A stretch of DNA of 13,450 nucleotides, taken from positions 1-13,450 of the forward strand of contig CAYUFA010000068.1 of NCBI GenBank assembly GCA_964443845.1, written 5' to 3'. The translations under genes and the position numbers were made by a program. The stretch is from UBA9214 sp964443845. GTDB lineage: Bacteria > Pseudomonadota > Gammaproteobacteria > UBA9214. The notes beneath the pieces were generated by a model, which was not told the DNA's origin, did no database searches, and saw only the letters and a program-made list of their open reading frames with translations. Of the stretch, positions 12,961-13,450 are shown in pieces (the stretch's first letter is position 1; each line of letters begins with the position of its first letter).

Positions 12961-12993
12961 CGGCTTGGGCAATTCAAAAGATGGAGGTTTGTT

Positions 12994-13248
12994 ATGGCTA
13001 CAAAGAAGAAGGCCGCAACCAAGAAGAAGGTTGCTACGAAGAAACGGGTTGCTACGAAGAAGAAGGCAGCCCCGAAGCGCAAGAAGGCTGCCAAGAAGAA
13101 GGCAGCTCCGAAGCGCAAGAAGGCTGCCAAGAAGAAGGCAGCACCGAAGCGCAAGAAGGCCGCCAAGAAAAAGGTTGCCAAGAAGAAAGCTGCTCCGAAG
13201 CGGAAGAAGGCCGCTCCGAAGCGCAAGAAAGCAGCGAAGAAGAAATAA
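12994..13248 (+). CDS. Histone H1-like lysine/alanine-rich DNA-binding protein
   Basis: An 84-residue, extremely basic protein made almost wholly of K, A, R, P, T and V. The N-terminal part repeats ATKKK/VATKK (2-25); the rest repeats AAPKRKKAAKKK-type units (26-84). This resembles the C-terminal tail of eukaryotic H1 and bacterial H1-like proteins such as the AlgP tail, Chlamydia HctB and Bordetella BpH1, which bind DNA non-specifically and can condense the nucleoid. There is no globular domain, no signal peptide and no membrane segment. The start at 12994 is fixed by GGAGG six bases upstream; the frame is open back to 12940, but that extension lacks the repeat composition. All frames of AAG-rich DNA stay open, but only this one matches a known protein type and has the ribosome site. 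It has its own promoter and terminator. Confidence 0.88.
   Translation: MATKKKAATKKKVATKKRVATKKKAAPKRKKAAKKKAAPKRKKAAKKKAAPKRKKAAKKKVAKKKAAPKRKKAAPKRKKAAKKK
13066..13173 (+). repeat. Three tandem 36-bp repeats inside the H1-like gene
   Basis: Units at 13066-13101, 13102-13137 and 13138-13173 each encode AAPKRKKAAKKK (out of phase by a codon fraction at the unit edge). Units 1 and 2 differ at one base and units 2 and 3 at three, mostly silent. Such repeats expand and contract by slippage or recombination, so protein length probably varies between strains. There are no spacers, so it is not a CRISPR array. Confidence 0.85.
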
Positions 13249-13263
13249 CTCTCTTTGCTGCAT

Positions 13264-13310
13264 CTGCGCAACGCGCAGTTTGTTGGAGTGGGACCCGTTC
13301 GCGGGTTCCA
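13264..13310 (+). other. Two hairpins after the H1-like gene
   Basis: CTGCGC-AAC-GCGCAG (13264-13278) is followed by TTTGTT and could be a weak terminator. TGGGACCCG-TTCG-CGGGTTCCA (13289-13310) is a 9-bp stem with one G-U pair and a UUCG loop, without a T-tract. Both lie between the stop codon and the main terminator. Confidence 0.55.
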
Positions 13311-13320
13311 CGAAAACACG

Positions 13321-13349
13321 AAAAAGCCCGGGAATCCCGGGCTTTTTTT
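13321..13349. terminator. Bidirectional intrinsic terminator
   Basis: AAAAAGCCCGGG (13321-13332) and CCCGGGCTTTTT (13336-13347) form 12-bp perfect arms around AAT, ending in seven T residues (13343-13349). The A-tract on the left makes it work for leftward transcripts too. It ends the H1-like message. From 13350 to the window end (101 bp) I see no gene, only short GATGTACA direct repeats near 13408-13425. Confidence 0.92.
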
Positions 13350-13450
13350 ATGTTTCCGGTGTACACACATGCACTGCAGTTCCGATGCACTGTCCGTGCG
13401 ATGCGCGCGATGTACAGGGATGTACAAGTACGCAGGTCGGGCTGAACGCA

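Larger units (their letters stand above)
12418..12993. other. Gene-poor spacer between the EVE gene and the H1-like gene
   Basis: This 576-bp stretch has no convincing gene. It begins with a weak terminator-like dyad (AAATCC 12436-12441 with GGATTT 12449-12454, followed by CTTAAT). It then holds an AT-rich patch (about 12487-12522), a perfect 41-bp palindrome (12582-12622), two CAACGCGCGCG direct repeats (12633-12643 and 12663-12673), and CAA-rich simple sequence (about 12717-12735). It ends in an AT-rich promoter zone (about 12830-12960). The composition is visibly less GC-rich than the flanking genes at both AT patches. Confidence 0.6.

Noticed and set aside
13066..13173. Regular 36-bp repeats as a CRISPR array
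   Set aside because: The units are contiguous with no unique spacers and encode in-frame protein repeats.
12981..13445. Plus-strand 154-codon Glu/Cys-rich frame overlapping the H1-like gene
   Set aside because: AAG-repeat DNA stays open in all frames. The ATG at 12981 overlaps the ribosome site of the H1-like gene, and the frame runs through the terminator hairpin.

Overview
The window is chromosomal DNA of a GC-rich gammaproteobacterium. The basis is gene order. On the minus strand it carries ygfB-pepP-ubiH-ubiI and then gcvT-gcvH-gcvP; on the plus strand it carries zapA, 6S RNA and ygfA. This is the arrangement known around E. coli ssrS/gcvTHP. The split glycine decarboxylase (a separate GcvPA subunit), the small TIGR02449-type gene in front of zapA, and the lysine/alanine histone-H1-like protein point to a non-enteric lineage, perhaps a purple-sulfur or ectothiorhodospira-type relative. 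That finer placement is inference only.

Positions 1-2870 (minus strand): glycine cleavage operon gcvT-gcvH-gcvPA, the last gene running off the left edge. It is preceded by a promoter, a tandem glycine riboswitch and an intrinsic terminator. The layout fits a transcriptional ON switch in which glycine induces its own breakdown. Positions 2994-5678 (plus strand): one large P2-type cation-pumping ATPase, divergent from gcvT and convergent with ubiI. It interrupts the otherwise conserved ubiI-gcvT adjacency.

Positions 5711-10200 (minus strand): ygfB, pepP, ubiH and ubiI. The last three are tightly packed, with gaps of 8 and 3 bp. UbiH and UbiI are FAD-dependent hydroxylases of ubiquinone biosynthesis, PepP is proline aminopeptidase P, and YgfB is a UPF0149 protein. 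Positions 10201-10328 hold back-to-back promoters. The rightward promoter places its predicted +1 on the A of the next ATG, so the TIGR02449-zapA message may be leaderless.

Positions 10329-12417 (plus strand): TIGR02449 coiled-coil protein and zapA (overlapping by 4 bp), 6S RNA (about 185 nt), ygfA (5-formyltetrahydrofolate cyclo-ligase), an intrinsic terminator, then an EVE-domain protein. YgfA and the glycine cleavage system both belong to one-carbon folate metabolism.

Positions 12418-12993 form a 576-bp gene-poor stretch with a perfect 41-bp palindrome, short repeats and an AT-rich promoter. It leads to an 84-residue histone-H1-like DNA-binding protein (12994-13248) built from tandem 36-bp repeats. 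Three hairpins follow, the last a classic bidirectional terminator at 13321-13349. No gene is recognised from 13350 to the end.

No complete unknown system is evident. The strongest leads are the palindrome-bearing spacer before the H1-like gene, the altered ion-site residues of the ATPase, and the possibly leaderless zapA message.
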